The notes: a model not told the origin generated them from the letters alone. A DNA stretch of 64,000 nt from Haladaptatus caseinilyticus (GCF_026248685.1 NZ_CP111041.1:1-64000); one strand, 5' to 3'. Positions 52,756 to 62,368 are shown, counted from the stretch's first letter. Numbers and translations are program-made.

Positions 52756-53964
52756 ATGATGGCAGATCCTATCGATAGCGGGTTAGCGCTATCTCCGACA
52801 CAGGAAGCCGTTTGTGACGCGATACGGACGGTGTGTCGCGAGTTCGATGACACGTACTGGCGCGACCGAGACGCGGAGGGGGAGTATCCCCACGAATTTG
52901 TCAACGCCCTTGCCGAGGAAGGGTGGCTCGGAATCCTCCTCCCTGAAGCGTATGGAGGGAAGGGGTACGGAACCGAGGAAGCGGTAGCGATGATGTACGA
53001 AATCGCCAGAAGCGGGGCAGGATTTAGCGGCGCACAGACGGTTCACGCCGCTATCTATAACTCGACGCCACTCGTAAAATACGGGAGCGAGAAGCTCAAA
53101 GACGGGCTCCTTTCGCGGGTGGCGAGCGGTGATGCGTGGATCCAGTGTTTTAGCCTCACCGAACCGAAGGCGGGATCGGAGTCGACCGCGATCACCACTC
53201 GCGCTGATCGCGACGGTGACGAGTACGTAGTTAACGGCGAGAAGCTTTGGACCTCCCGCATCGACGTCAGTGACTATCTCGTATTGGCCGCGCGAACAAC
53301 GCCATACGAGGAAGCGGGAAAGAAAACTGAAGGCGTCTCGCTGTTTCTCGTCGATATCGAGCGTGGAATCGAGGATGGGAGTATCGAATTGGAGGAGATC
53401 GAAAAAACTGTGAGCGGGGCGGTGAGCTCCTTCCGCGTAACGTACGACGATCTCCGAATTCCCGCCGACCAGCTGATCGGTGTCGAGGACGAGGGGTTCT
53501 ATCAGGTGCTCGATGGCCTCAACGAGGAGCGATTGGTAATCGCCGCCGAGACGGTGGGTCTCGGGGAACTCGCAATCGAAACGGCTGTCGAGTACGCGAA
53601 CGAGCGAGAAGTGTTCGGTCGTTCTATCGGAAAGAACCAGGCCATTCAACATCCATTGGCTGCGGCGTTTGCTCGCGTCCAAGCTGCAAAGCAGTTCACG
53701 TTCGACGCGGCAACACGGACGAAAGACGCGGATCGAAAAACGATCGGCTCACGGGCAAACACCGCGAAGTATCTCTCCGCCGAAGCTGCCTTCGAGGCGG
53801 CGGACGCCGCCGTTCAAGCTCACGGCGGACGAGGTGTGGCCCGCGAATACGACGTTGAACGGTACTTTCGCGAGGCGCGACTCACCCGTCTCGTCCCTCT
53901 TACACAGGAACTGGCACTCAACTACGTAGGGGAGAACGTACTCGGACTCCCTCGATCGTACTGA
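52756..53964 (+). CDS. Acyl-CoA dehydrogenase family protein with atypical active-site segment
   Basis: A 402-residue FAD-dependent acyl-CoA dehydrogenase. LPEAYGGKGYG, CFSLTEPKAGSES, NGEKLWTS, NEERLVIAAETVGLG and AVQAHGGRGVAREYDVERYFREARL all match the family. At the position of the usual catalytic Glu (YEGT in MCAD-like enzymes) the sequence reads VPLTQE, so the base must lie elsewhere, for example on another helix as in isovaleryl- or long-chain-type enzymes. In context the substrate may be a methylsuccinyl-CoA-like thioester. Confidence 0.88.
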   Translation: MMADPIDSGLALSPTQEAVCDAIRTVCREFDDTYWRDRDAEGEYPHEFVNALAEEGWLGILLPEAYGGKGYGTEEAVAMMYEIARSGAGFSGAQTVHAAIYNSTPLVKYGSEKLKDGLLSRVASGDAWIQCFSLTEPKAGSESTAITTRADRDGDEYVVNGEKLWTSRIDVSDYLVLAARTTPYEEAGKKTEGVSLFLVDIERGIEDGSIELEEIEKTVSGAVSSFRVTYDDLRIPADQLIGVEDEGFYQVLDGLNEERLVIAAETVGLGELAIETAVEYANEREVFGRSIGKNQAIQHPLAAAFARVQAAKQFTFDAATRTKDADRKTIGSRANTAKYLSAEAAFEAADAAVQAHGGRGVAREYDVERYFREARLTRLVPLTQELALNYVGENVLGLPRSY

Positions 53965-54003
53965 CGAATCACGTGTAATAGAGATCCAAAGAGACGCAAT
54001 ATC

Positions 54004-54588
54004 ATGAACGACAACAACACGACGGACGAGACGACGGAGAATCGATTGGTCGAAGGATGGCAGGGCCGCTACTACGAGGACTTCACGATCGGTGACGTGT
54101 ACAAACATCCGTTCGGGCGGACCGTCACCGAGACGGATAACGTTTGGATGACGAACGTAACGATGAACCTCAACCCGATGCACTTCAATGAGGCCTACGC
54201 GTCCGAAACGGAATTCGGTGAGCGCCTCGTCGACGGAACGTTTGTCATCGCACTGGCGGTCGGGATGAGTGTCATCGATGTCTCGGTCAACGCCACCGCG
54301 AACCTCGGGTACGACGACGTCCGTCACCATGCACCCGTTTTCCACGGCGACACCATCCTTGCCGAGAGTGAAGTGCTCTCTAAACGGGAGAGCGATAGTC
54401 GCGATCACGTCGGCATCGTCGAAACGGAGTTACGAGCGTACAATCAAGACAACGAGAAAGTCCTTTCGTTGAAGCGGACCCCGATGGTGTTGAAACGAGA
54501 GTACGCCCAGCCAAGCGCCGCACAGCCACCGGGATGGCCCGAGGGGATCGGTACACAACCAGGCGATACCGAGGCTACCGATGAGTAA
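54004..54588 (+). CDS. MaoC-family hydratase (mesaconyl/itaconyl-CoA hydratase type)
   Basis: A 194-residue hot-dog fold hydratase. FGRTVTETDNVWMTNVTMNLNPMHFNEAYA contains the conserved Asp/His pair region, followed by ANLGYDDVRHHAPVFHGDTI and LRAYNQDNEKVLSLKR. This pattern is close to mesaconyl-CoA hydratases and beta-methylmalyl-CoA dehydratases, known in haloarchaea from the methylaspartate cycle. It overlaps the CoA-transferase gene by 8 nt. Confidence 0.85.
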   Translation: MNDNNTTDETTENRLVEGWQGRYYEDFTIGDVYKHPFGRTVTETDNVWMTNVTMNLNPMHFNEAYASETEFGERLVDGTFVIALAVGMSVIDVSVNATANLGYDDVRHHAPVFHGDTILAESEVLSKRESDSRDHVGIVETELRAYNQDNEKVLSLKRTPMVLKREYAQPSAAQPPGWPEGIGTQPGDTEATDE

Positions 54589-56023
54589 CTCGACCGACCG
54601 CATTCAGGATGGCCTCACCGCCACCGATGCGGCGACGGCCGCTGACACCGTTGATCCCACCGACGTCGTCCTCAGTAGCGGGTTCGGTGGCGTTGGATAT
54701 CCGAAACGGGTACCCCAGGCGCTGGCCGACGACGATCGCGACATGTCGCTCACCGTCGTCTCCGGTGGGGGCGTCGGCGGCGAAATCGATGACGCACTGG
54801 TTGCGGCAGGCCAGATGGCTCGCCGGTTTCCGTTTCAGACTCGCGAACGTTCCCGTACTGCGATCAATGACGGTGAAATAGCTTTCCACGATCGCCACAT
54901 CTCGCGGTTCGGCGATGAGGTTCGGCTTGGCGATGTCGGTGATCCTGGCGTCGCAATCGTCGAAGCCGTCGCCGTCGGTGAGAACTGGTTGATTCCCACG
55001 ACTTCGATCGGACACACGCCGTCGTTCGTCGCTGCTGCCGACCGCCTCATCGTGGAGGTAAATCACGAGCAACCGCGTGAACTAGAACACATCCACGACG
55101 TCTACCAGCGTGATCTTCCTCCGAACCGCGATCCAATTCCTATCACCGAACCGATCGAACGAATCGGTTCCGCAGCGATATCGTTCGATGCCGAGAAGCT
55201 CGTCGCTGTCGTCGAAACGGATCGTTTCGACGACCCGTATTCATTCAGGGAACCGACTGACGTCGACGGCGTCATCGCGGACAACCTCCGGTCATTTTTG
55301 GAGGCGGAACTGGAGCGAAATCCGACGCTACGGGACCGCATCAATCTCCAGTTCGGGGTCGGGAGCCTCGGAAACGCGCTTATGGGTGCACTCTCCGAGA
55401 TCGACTTCGGCGACCGCGAGGTGGTGTACTTCGGCGAAGTGTTCCAAGACGGTCTCCTGGACGCCATCGACGAAGGGTTGCTGGCAGGGGCGAGTGCGAC
55501 GTCTCTCGCGCTCTCGGTCGGAGGTCAGCAACGACTGTTCGAGGATATCGAGCGATACGCCGAGGACGTCGTCCTTCGTCCCGCCGACGTGTCGAACAAT
55601 CCCGCTCTCATCGACCAATTCGGGGTCGTGGGTGTCAACAGCGCCGTCGATATCGATCTCTACGGTAACGCGAACGCGACCCATATCGGCGGGACGAACG
55701 TCATCAACGGCATCGGTGGTGGCGGTGATTTCAATCGTAACTGCCGCCTTGGGATCATCGCGCTGCCGTCGACCGCTGGAGACGGGTCCATCTCGCGGAT
55801 CGTCCCCAGCGTCGCACATGTCGACCATACCGAACACGATCACTCCGTCGTCGTTACGGAACACGGCGTCGCCGACCTTCGTGGGTTGAGTCCCACGGAA
55901 CGCATGGAACGGATCGTGGACCTTGCACACCCCGATTTTCGTGCCGACCTCCGAAAGTACAGGGATCAGGCCCTTGATGAGGGTGGCCATATCCCGATGT
56001 GCACGGACTTCGAGTTCCGGTAG
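54581..56023 (+). CDS. Acetyl-CoA hydrolase/CoA-transferase family protein
   Basis: A 480-residue class I type CoA-transferase (acetyl-CoA hydrolase / 4-hydroxybutyrate CoA-transferase family). The probable catalytic Glu lies in VVYFGEVFQDGLLDAI, the glycine-rich NGIGGGGDFNRN loop and VVVTEHGVADLRGLSPTER are conserved. It would load CoA onto the imported carboxylate using acetyl-CoA or succinyl-CoA as donor, preparing the substrate of the acyl-CoA dehydrogenase and MaoC hydratase. The start overlaps the hydratase gene. Confidence 0.86.
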   Translation: MSNSTDRIQDGLTATDAATAADTVDPTDVVLSSGFGGVGYPKRVPQALADDDRDMSLTVVSGGGVGGEIDDALVAAGQMARRFPFQTRERSRTAINDGEIAFHDRHISRFGDEVRLGDVGDPGVAIVEAVAVGENWLIPTTSIGHTPSFVAAADRLIVEVNHEQPRELEHIHDVYQRDLPPNRDPIPITEPIERIGSAAISFDAEKLVAVVETDRFDDPYSFREPTDVDGVIADNLRSFLEAELERNPTLRDRINLQFGVGSLGNALMGALSEIDFGDREVVYFGEVFQDGLLDAIDEGLLAGASATSLALSVGGQQRLFEDIERYAEDVVLRPADVSNNPALIDQFGVVGVNSAVDIDLYGNANATHIGGTNVINGIGGGGDFNRNCRLGIIALPSTAGDGSISRIVPSVAHVDHTEHDHSVVVTEHGVADLRGLSPTERMERIVDLAHPDFRADLRKYRDQALDEGGHIPMCTDFEFR

Positions 56024-56137
56024 CCCGAGCGATCGACCACTTCGGTTCCCTCGAGTATCATTATAGACGCTCATATTACTGTAAATTTTGTGAACGACGA
56101 TAATTTTATTAATAACAGTGATAATTGTGGTCTGTAT

Positions 56138-57208
56138 ATGTCTGACGACAGTGTATCGCGCCGGAACATACTGAAAGGCGCGACGACGATGGGAGCGATC
56201 AGCTTAGCCGGTTGTACCGACGGCCTCAGCGGCGGAAGCGGCGGTGAGGGCAATTATCAAATGACCATCGCTGGCACTAGTTCCGGGTCGTCGACCCAAC
56301 AGGCAGCACAGGCACTCGCACGGGCCGCACAACAACACAGTGATTCCGTTTCGATCTCCGTCCAGGTTACGGATGGCTGGACGGCCAACCTCTACGAGTT
56401 CGACAACGGTAACTTTAGCTCGATCGGCGTCGACAACAACTCCCTCTCGAAGGCGATGAACGACGAGGGACCGTTTGCGGACAAATCGATCGATTCCCTC
56501 CCGATGCAGGGATTCGTCTTTACGAATCTCGAGATTCACTGGGTTGCGATGGAAGGTTCGGGCATCAAGTCGACCGCGGACCTCCGGGATGGCGGCCACA
56601 CCATCTATCCCATTCAACCCGGGTTCGGTACGCGATTACTCACTGAGGAAGTGATCAAGGAGGCAGGACTCTGGAAACAAAACGATATCCTCAACGTCGA
56701 CACCAGCGATATTCCCGGCGCCGTGGAGGAGAAACGTGCCGATGCGCTCTGCATTTACGGAGCGAACGGGGTTAACCTATCGAGCTGGGTACAGGAGGTC
56801 GACGTCCGCAGCAACGGCGGCCTCTACCTGATGGAAGTCGACGACGAATTCCGTCAGGCCATCAAGAACGTGCCAGGTGCGATCGTGAACGAGTTCGACG
56901 ACTATCCATACGAGTGGGAACAGGACGTGACCAAGGTCACGGATACGACCACCGCATGGGTTCTCTCCGGTCAGTGGGCGTTCGGTCCCGACGTCCCCGC
57001 CGATGCGGCAAAAGAGGTCGCTCGTCTTTCCACAGAACACCACGACACCATTCGCGAGGCTGATCCCACGGCGCTCGACCACTCCGGCATGAACTCGATG
57101 ACTACCGCCGTCATCCCTGACCTGGAGATTCATCCGGGCGTTGCCGAATACTGGCGGAACAACGATGTCTGGAACGATGATTGGAAAGAAGGCTCGACGA
57201 ACGAATAG
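56138..57208 (+). CDS. TAXI-family TRAP transporter binding lipoprotein
   Basis: Extracytoplasmic receptor of a TRAP transporter, 356 residues. Twin-arginine signal SRRNILKGATT (residues 7-17) and lipobox LAGC near residue 26, then a Ser/Gly linker and the TAXI-family pattern (YQMTIAGTSSGSSTQQAAQALARA). A TATA-like TTATTAATAA sits about 25-32 nt before the ATG at 56138. TAXI proteins bind carboxylates such as glutamate or C4/C5 diacids. Confidence 0.9.
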   Translation: MSDDSVSRRNILKGATTMGAISLAGCTDGLSGGSGGEGNYQMTIAGTSSGSSTQQAAQALARAAQQHSDSVSISVQVTDGWTANLYEFDNGNFSSIGVDNNSLSKAMNDEGPFADKSIDSLPMQGFVFTNLEIHWVAMEGSGIKSTADLRDGGHTIYPIQPGFGTRLLTEEVIKEAGLWKQNDILNVDTSDIPGAVEEKRADALCIYGANGVNLSSWVQEVDVRSNGGLYLMEVDDEFRQAIKNVPGAIVNEFDDYPYEWEQDVTKVTDTTTAWVLSGQWAFGPDVPADAAKEVARLSTEHHDTIREADPTALDHSGMNSMTTAVIPDLEIHPGVAEYWRNNDVWNDDWKEGSTNE

Positions 57209-57274
57209 ACTGTTCCCGACCGTACGATTCAGCAACTGAACGTCAATCAGAGCACCCAAACCCTGACACAACTC

Positions 57275-57334
57275 ATGCACGAAAAATCGACAAACGATAC
57301 TGAACTACCGATTGACCGGGGTGACCGGTCGTGA
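57275..57334 (+). CDS. Possible 19-residue mini-ORF coupled to the TRAP permease
   Basis: An ATG-started frame (MHEKSTNDTELPIDRGDRS) whose TGA stop overlaps the GTG start of the permease as GTGA. It could provide translational coupling or be fortuitous. No homology support. Confidence 0.25.
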   Translation: MHEKSTNDTELPIDRGDRS

Positions 57335-59445
57335 CCGAGGCAACGGCGGATGACTTGGACCCCGGAGATGGTCAGAAGTTCGAGACCGAGCGCCCGGGAG
57401 ATGCCGAACTGTTGTCCATGCGAAACGTACTGATCGGCATCTCGGTCCTCTTCTGGGTGTTCGTCATCTGGTACGCCTGGGATCAGACCATCCCCCGTGC
57501 GCAGTACGGCGTCATCTTCTTCGGAATCATCCTCGAACTGTTCGTCCTCACCGAACTGATGGAGCTTGCAGGCGGTGGTCGGGGTTATCTTCCCACCGAC
57601 GTCAAACGAGCCTATGGTCCCGGTAACAGGATCGAAGCGTTGTTGTTGACGTTCTCCGCAATCGACGTGGCAATCACGTGTCTGTACGTCGCGACGCAGT
57701 TCCAAGCGTTGTACGTCACCAGACAAGGCAGGGCACTCCAGTACGAAATCTACATGGCGGCGGTATTCACGCTCGTCGTGATCTATCTGACTTGGCGGTC
57801 GTTCGGCCCGACCTTCCTGTCTATCATCCTTCTGGGGATCGCTTACGGCCGCTGGGGGATGTTCGCACCCGGCCCGCTCTCACACGGCGGTATCGGTTGG
57901 GACAGGCTCATGCGTGTTCTCGTCCTCAGCGTCGGGGGATTTTTTGGCTTCCTGACACAGTTGGTTGCGGCGTGGATTGCACTGTTTTTGCTCTACGCCG
58001 GGTTCCTGAAGGCGTTTGGCGCGTTCGACCTTATCATGCGCCTGGCGTTCCGTTCGGCTAGGTACATCGATTCGGGAATCGCACAGACCGCCGTGCTGTC
58101 CTCGGCCGTCGTAGGATCGGTCAACGGCAGTCAAACAGCAAACGCCGGGATGACTGGCTCGTTCACCATCCCACTTATGAAGCGGAACGGTATGAAACCC
58201 GAAACTGCGGGTGCGATCGAGGCCGTCGCCTCAACTTCCGGTCAAGTGCTCCCGCCAGTGATGGGGGCTGCCGCATTCATCATGGCATCACTGATAACCG
58301 GCATCACATACGCGGACGTCATCGTCGCCGGCTTGATCCCCGCAGCAGTGTTGGTGGTGACGATCTTCATCGCGGTACACTACGTTTCCGTGCCACAACT
58401 CAACGACACCGACCCCGAAGCTCTCATCGAGGATCCGATGGATCGGTCGGAGTTCGTCATCGAGAGTCTGAAGTACGGCATTCCGCTGGCGATCTTGATC
58501 TACAAGCTGGGGATCGAACAGGTGACGGTGATGACCGCCGCGCTGTGGACGGCAACGGCGATGCTCGCTACCGGCACGCTGGTTCCCTTGATTCAGGCCG
58601 CGATCGGAACGAGCGGGGAGTCCGTCGGAACGTCCGCCCATCGAAGCATCTGGGAGACGCTTGACGGCGCACGCGAAGGAGTGGTCGTCCTCGCGCCGGT
58701 TGCGATCATCCTTGGTGCGATAAACGGCGTCGTGGACATCCTTACTGCGACAGGGGTTCCGACATCGATTTCGCTCACTCTGATGGATCTCTCGGGCGGC
58801 GTACTGTGGATTGCAGCCATCCTCGCGATGATCATCTGTATTATCCTCGGATTAGGGATGCCCACGACGGCGTCGTACACGATCGTCGCGCTACTCATCG
58901 CGCCGACGCTCATCAATCAGTTCTTCCTACCGGAACTCGCGGGGCACTTCTTCGTATTCTATGCGGCGATTCTCGCGGGACTCACGCCGCCGATCGCGAC
59001 CTGCGTCGCTGTGGCCTCCGGGATCGCCGGTGCTGACTTCTGGAAGAGTTGTTGGGAGGCGATCAAAATATCCGCACCGCTGTTCATCCTTCCCTTCGCG
59101 TTCGTCTACCATCCCGAAATCGTCTCCGCTCAACTAAACGGGCAGGTGCTCACGTCCGGTGCGTTCGCGATGATCGGGGCGATCACGATTATTCACGGGA
59201 TCAACTACCCGTTCTCGTTCGAAACGTCGATCACGCTTCCGGCTCGGTTCGCCTTCATCGTGATGGGTATCGTCATTATGCTCTATCCGTCATCGACGGT
59301 GCAGGTGATTGCATTCGCCCTCGTCGTCGCGATGTACATCGTTCAGGCGTTCGTCGGGCGGCCAGACCCAACTGGCGTTTTCCGCAGCAAAATTGGCACT
59401 TCCAGTGGACGACAACCCCGACCGAGTGAATCGAAGCGCGAGTAG
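57331..59445 (+). CDS. TRAP transporter fused permease (4TM-12TM, DctQM fusion)
   Basis: A 704-residue TRAP permease of the TAXI-associated type, with small and large membrane subunits fused. About 16 or more helices. Large-subunit motifs include GSVNGSQTANAGMTGSFTIPLMKRNG, AVASTSGQVLPPVMGAAAFIMA and the second repeat LGLGMPTTASYTIVALLIAPTL and YAAILAGLTPPIATCVAVASGIAGADFWK. It uses a GTG start. It imports the carboxylate for the CoA pathway upstream, driven by an ion gradient. Confidence 0.92.
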   Translation: MTEATADDLDPGDGQKFETERPGDAELLSMRNVLIGISVLFWVFVIWYAWDQTIPRAQYGVIFFGIILELFVLTELMELAGGGRGYLPTDVKRAYGPGNRIEALLLTFSAIDVAITCLYVATQFQALYVTRQGRALQYEIYMAAVFTLVVIYLTWRSFGPTFLSIILLGIAYGRWGMFAPGPLSHGGIGWDRLMRVLVLSVGGFFGFLTQLVAAWIALFLLYAGFLKAFGAFDLIMRLAFRSARYIDSGIAQTAVLSSAVVGSVNGSQTANAGMTGSFTIPLMKRNGMKPETAGAIEAVASTSGQVLPPVMGAAAFIMASLITGITYADVIVAGLIPAAVLVVTIFIAVHYVSVPQLNDTDPEALIEDPMDRSEFVIESLKYGIPLAILIYKLGIEQVTVMTAALWTATAMLATGTLVPLIQAAIGTSGESVGTSAHRSIWETLDGAREGVVVLAPVAIILGAINGVVDILTATGVPTSISLTLMDLSGGVLWIAAILAMIICIILGLGMPTTASYTIVALLIAPTLINQFFLPELAGHFFVFYAAILAGLTPPIATCVAVASGIAGADFWKSCWEAIKISAPLFILPFAFVYHPEIVSAQLNGQVLTSGAFAMIGAITIIHGINYPFSFETSITLPARFAFIVMGIVIMLYPSSTVQVIAFALVVAMYIVQAFVGRPDPTGVFRSKIGTSSGRQPRPSESKRE

Positions 59446-59806
59446 CTTCCCAGTTCCATCCGCGCTTGTCGTCGCTTTTTCCGGAATCAATTTTGTTGGT
59501 CGCTCTGACGTTTGAGTCTCAATCATGGGCGTCTACACGATGGGGAGATCCTTGGGACGGAATGGAGTTACGAGCACCAGGGGACAACTATTCAAGTCCG
59601 GGCAGGCCGTCGAGCGTTGAATGTGAAGGTGGACTCCGCTCGCGTTGTCAGAATGGTTGTCTAGTGACTTCGAAGGTGTAGCCTCGCGTTCCATCCTTGG
59701 ACCCGCGAATTCGGCGACGCGATAGCTGACACCGTTTCGACCGAATATACCCTAGCGGAGTGATCCAGCGTTATACTGTCTACCATCCGTGATTCTCGCC
59801 AGACAC
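59446..59806. other. Intergenic, nothing recognised
   Basis: About 360 bases between the TRAP permease and a convergent SDR gene. No gene, repeat or RNA that I can support. Confidence 0.4.
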
Positions 59807-60556
59807 CTAATCCATTAAGGCACCACAGGAAATGTTGACCTCGGTGGCAGTCATTGAGCGAGCCCGGTCTGAGGCCACGAAGGAGGCGACATCACCCACG
59901 TCGGCTAGCGTTGCAGCCCGTTTCAACAAGGTTTCGTCTTCGATTTCCGAGGCGATCTCTTCCATACCTGAGACCGACTCGGGGATGGACTCGGGGATAC
60001 CGCCGGTTTTCAACGTGACGACGCGGATACCATGCCTCCCGAGCTCGACGGCCCACTGCCGGCGGAGTCCTTCGATAGCGTCGAGTGCGGTTTTGAAGCC
60101 ACCCAACCCGGGAAACGTCTGCGGGCCATCCCCCCCGAAAAATAAGATTACTCCCGACTCCTGTTCGATCATGTGTCGAGCGGCCGCCCTCGTGGTCAGG
60201 AACTGTGTTCGCATCGCGGTCGTTATCGGCTGCAGGAAATCGTCCACGGTGATCTCTAGCAATGGTTCCTGAACGTCTCCGTACCCGATGAGATTGAACG
60301 AGATATCGACGTGCCCGGCCTCCTCGACAACTATATCGACGTACTCGTCGACGGCCTGCTCGTCAGTTGCGTCGACGACAGCGGTGTCAACGTCGCCATC
60401 GTTCGAACGAATGTCATCGGCGACCTCGTCGAGATTCGCCTGAGTGCGACCGGCGAGGAAGACCCGCGCTCCCTCGCGGGCGAACGCTCGGGCCACCGCA
60501 CTGCCGATGTGACCCCCCGCCCCATAGATCACGGCGACTTTGCTATCGAGTATCAT
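59807..60556 (-). CDS. Degenerate SDR-family protein
   Basis: A 249-residue Rossmann-fold SDR. The nucleotide motif YGAGGHIGSA is near normal, but NNAG is NLIG (88-91), the catalytic Ser position lies in FFGGDG, and the Tyr-x-x-x-Lys motif reads FKTAL (154-158), so Tyr and Lys are both missing. It is unlikely to be a normal dehydrogenase; it may bind NAD(P) for another purpose or be under relaxed selection. Tail VNISCGALMD resembles the usual VDGG end only loosely. Confidence 0.75.
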   Translation of the reverse strand: MILDSKVAVIYGAGGHIGSAVARAFAREGARVFLAGRTQANLDEVADDIRSNDGDVDTAVVDATDEQAVDEYVDIVVEEAGHVDISFNLIGYGDVQEPLLEITVDDFLQPITTAMRTQFLTTRAAARHMIEQESGVILFFGGDGPQTFPGLGGFKTALDAIEGLRRQWAVELGRHGIRVVTLKTGGIPESIPESVSGMEEIASEIEDETLLKRAATLADVGDVASFVASDRARSMTATEVNISCGALMD

Positions 60557-60760
60557 GGGGGTCTACCTTCGCTGGCTATGGTATTAATCGATTCTGCCGG
60601 ACGAGGCTGCATTTTCTGAGGGGGAGCTTCGAAGTACGCGAAATTCGTGCCATTCAGATGACCGGCCCAATCAGCATCGATCGGACTGGTTTTCTCGACA
60701 TCGGGCGGTTATCGCCGTGATCCCCGAATTCATTCATCTAGCGTTTCCAATTCATCCGAA

Positions 60761-61303
60761 TCAGCGTTTGATGTCACGAGCAACACTGGATAGATCGTTG
60801 TCGAACTGATGACCGCGTCCGTCGAATTCGCGAACCGTCGCCTGCGGGAGGAGTTCTCGGTACACCTCGAGGTGAGAGAATGGTACCCATTCGTCATCGC
60901 GGCTGTGGTACAGGAACACGGGTAGTCCGCTCGCAAGCTCCGATGCAACGTCGCGATGTAGTTCGAGCTCGCTGGATTGCCAATCCTCCACACCCCAGTA
61001 GGGGGCTGCGATGAGGTAAACACCAACGATGGTCGATCTCACCCCCTCTTCGGAGAGGTATTTCAACAGGACCGAACCCCCTAACGAGTGCCCGACGAGA
61101 ACCACCTCGCCAGTTACCGCAGCGAGTTCCTCGTCGATCTGGTGTTTCCACTCCGTATACGTAGGACGAGCTTCGTTCGGCATCCTCGGAAACCGAACGT
61201 CGTATGCAGCCCCCAGCTTGTCCTGTAGGCTCACCGCCAATTTTTCGTCTTCCTCGTATGCCCCCTCTCCGGCACCGTGGATGAACAGCACGTGTTTTTT
61301 CAT
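60761..61303 (-). CDS. Small alpha/beta hydrolase
   Basis: A 180-residue alpha/beta-hydrolase (RBBP9/YdeN-like size). It starts KKHVLFIHGAGEG, has the nucleophile elbow GHSLGG, an Asp in HSRDDEWVPF and the catalytic His in GRGHQFD. The ATG at 61303 directly precedes the first strand; the frame open upstream to 61438 lacks fold elements. Probably a serine esterase; substrate unknown. Confidence 0.82.
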   Translation of the reverse strand: MKKHVLFIHGAGEGAYEEDEKLAVSLQDKLGAAYDVRFPRMPNEARPTYTEWKHQIDEELAAVTGEVVLVGHSLGGSVLLKYLSEEGVRSTIVGVYLIAAPYWGVEDWQSSELELHRDVASELASGLPVFLYHSRDDEWVPFSHLEVYRELLPQATVREFDGRGHQFDNDLSSVARDIKR

Positions 61304-61434
61304 CGATCTTGTCTCATCATCCTGATCCCTCGGCAACTCGCCTGCATTCCCAGATTCATTGACGGTCGTCTTTCGCGAACCGGATAGAGGAGAGATCGGA
61401 AATCGAACACCTATTCTGCCTCTACGGTTCAGCC

Positions 61435-62019
61435 TCATCTGTCGACTCGATACCTGAGGATCACGACGCCCGTTCCGGTCGTTTTCGTGTCGAGGAGTTC
61501 CAAATCGATTCGCTCGTCCCCCTGCCTGAAGAGTCGCTTCCCGCTCCCCAGGATCAACGGATGGATCATGAGTTGGTACTCATCGACGAGATCGTGCTCC
61601 ATCAGCGTCTGGACGAATTCGCCGCTGCCGAAGACCCGGAGGTCTCCGCCGGGCTGTCGTTTCAACTCGGCGACTGCCTCTGCCGCGTCGCCCTCAAGTA
61701 GTGTCGAATTCTCCCACTCCACCTCTTCCAGGGTTCGCGAGGCGACGTACTTGTCGATGTCGTTCATCAGGTCGGCAAATTCCCCATCGTTCGTCGCTGT
61801 CGGCCAATACGCGGCGAAGATCTCGTAGGTCTTTCGTCCGAGCAGGAAAGCGTCCGACGTGGCGATCCCTTCGGAGACGGACTCTTCAAAGACCTCGTCG
61901 ATGTACGGCATCTGCCAACCTCCGTGTTCGAACCCACCTTCGGCGTCCTCGTCAGGACCGCCCGGTGCCTGCATCACCCCATCGAGCGTTAGAAACTCGC
62001 CAACGATTACGTTTCTCAT
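61435..62019 (-). CDS. Dihydrofolate reductase-like protein (RibD C-terminal family)
   Basis: A 194-residue RibD-C/DHFR-like reductase. MRNVIVGEFLTLDGVMQAPGG, LLGRKTYEIFAAYWP, GSGEFVQTLMEHDLVDEYQLMIHPLILGSGKRLF are the family pattern. Such small stand-alone members are widespread and mostly uncharacterised NADPH-dependent reductases. It precedes the hydrolase gene in the same direction. Confidence 0.88.
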   Translation of the reverse strand: MRNVIVGEFLTLDGVMQAPGGPDEDAEGGFEHGGWQMPYIDEVFEESVSEGIATSDAFLLGRKTYEIFAAYWPTATNDGEFADLMNDIDKYVASRTLEEVEWENSTLLEGDAAEAVAELKRQPGGDLRVFGSGEFVQTLMEHDLVDEYQLMIHPLILGSGKRLFRQGDERIDLELLDTKTTGTGVVILRYRVDR

Positions 62020-62131
62020 GTTTTGTTTTCCTCCTATTTCTGAAGGTAGTACGTTACGATGTGCAACCGAAGATGTGTTACCTTGAGGACGTCTGCCCCT
62101 CCTCGTTATCTTCGGTTCGACCGTTCCGTCC

Positions 62132-62151
62132 CACCCGTCCTAAGACGGGTG
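62132..62151. repeat. Perfect hairpin CACCCGTC-CTAA-GACGGGTG
   Basis: Eight-base-pair stem with a 4-nt loop. GACGGGTC words recur nearby (about 62170 and 62314). It could be a terminator or the end hairpin of an IS200/IS605-like element, given the transposase debris just downstream. Confidence 0.45.
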
Positions 62152-62368
62152 CAACCGACGTACGCTCCCTAGTGGCTTAACCATATAGACGGGTCTTGAC
62201 GGTAAGATATACCGCCCCCACACGCTCACGAGGCGGGTTCGCATACCAAATGGATTTTTAGACGTGCCGTCGACGAATGATGGGGAACTCCCGTCTTCGT
62301 GACGAATCTCCAAGACGGGTCGAAAGGCCGTGACGTTCTGTGGACGCTAACGTCGGTGCTAGCACATC

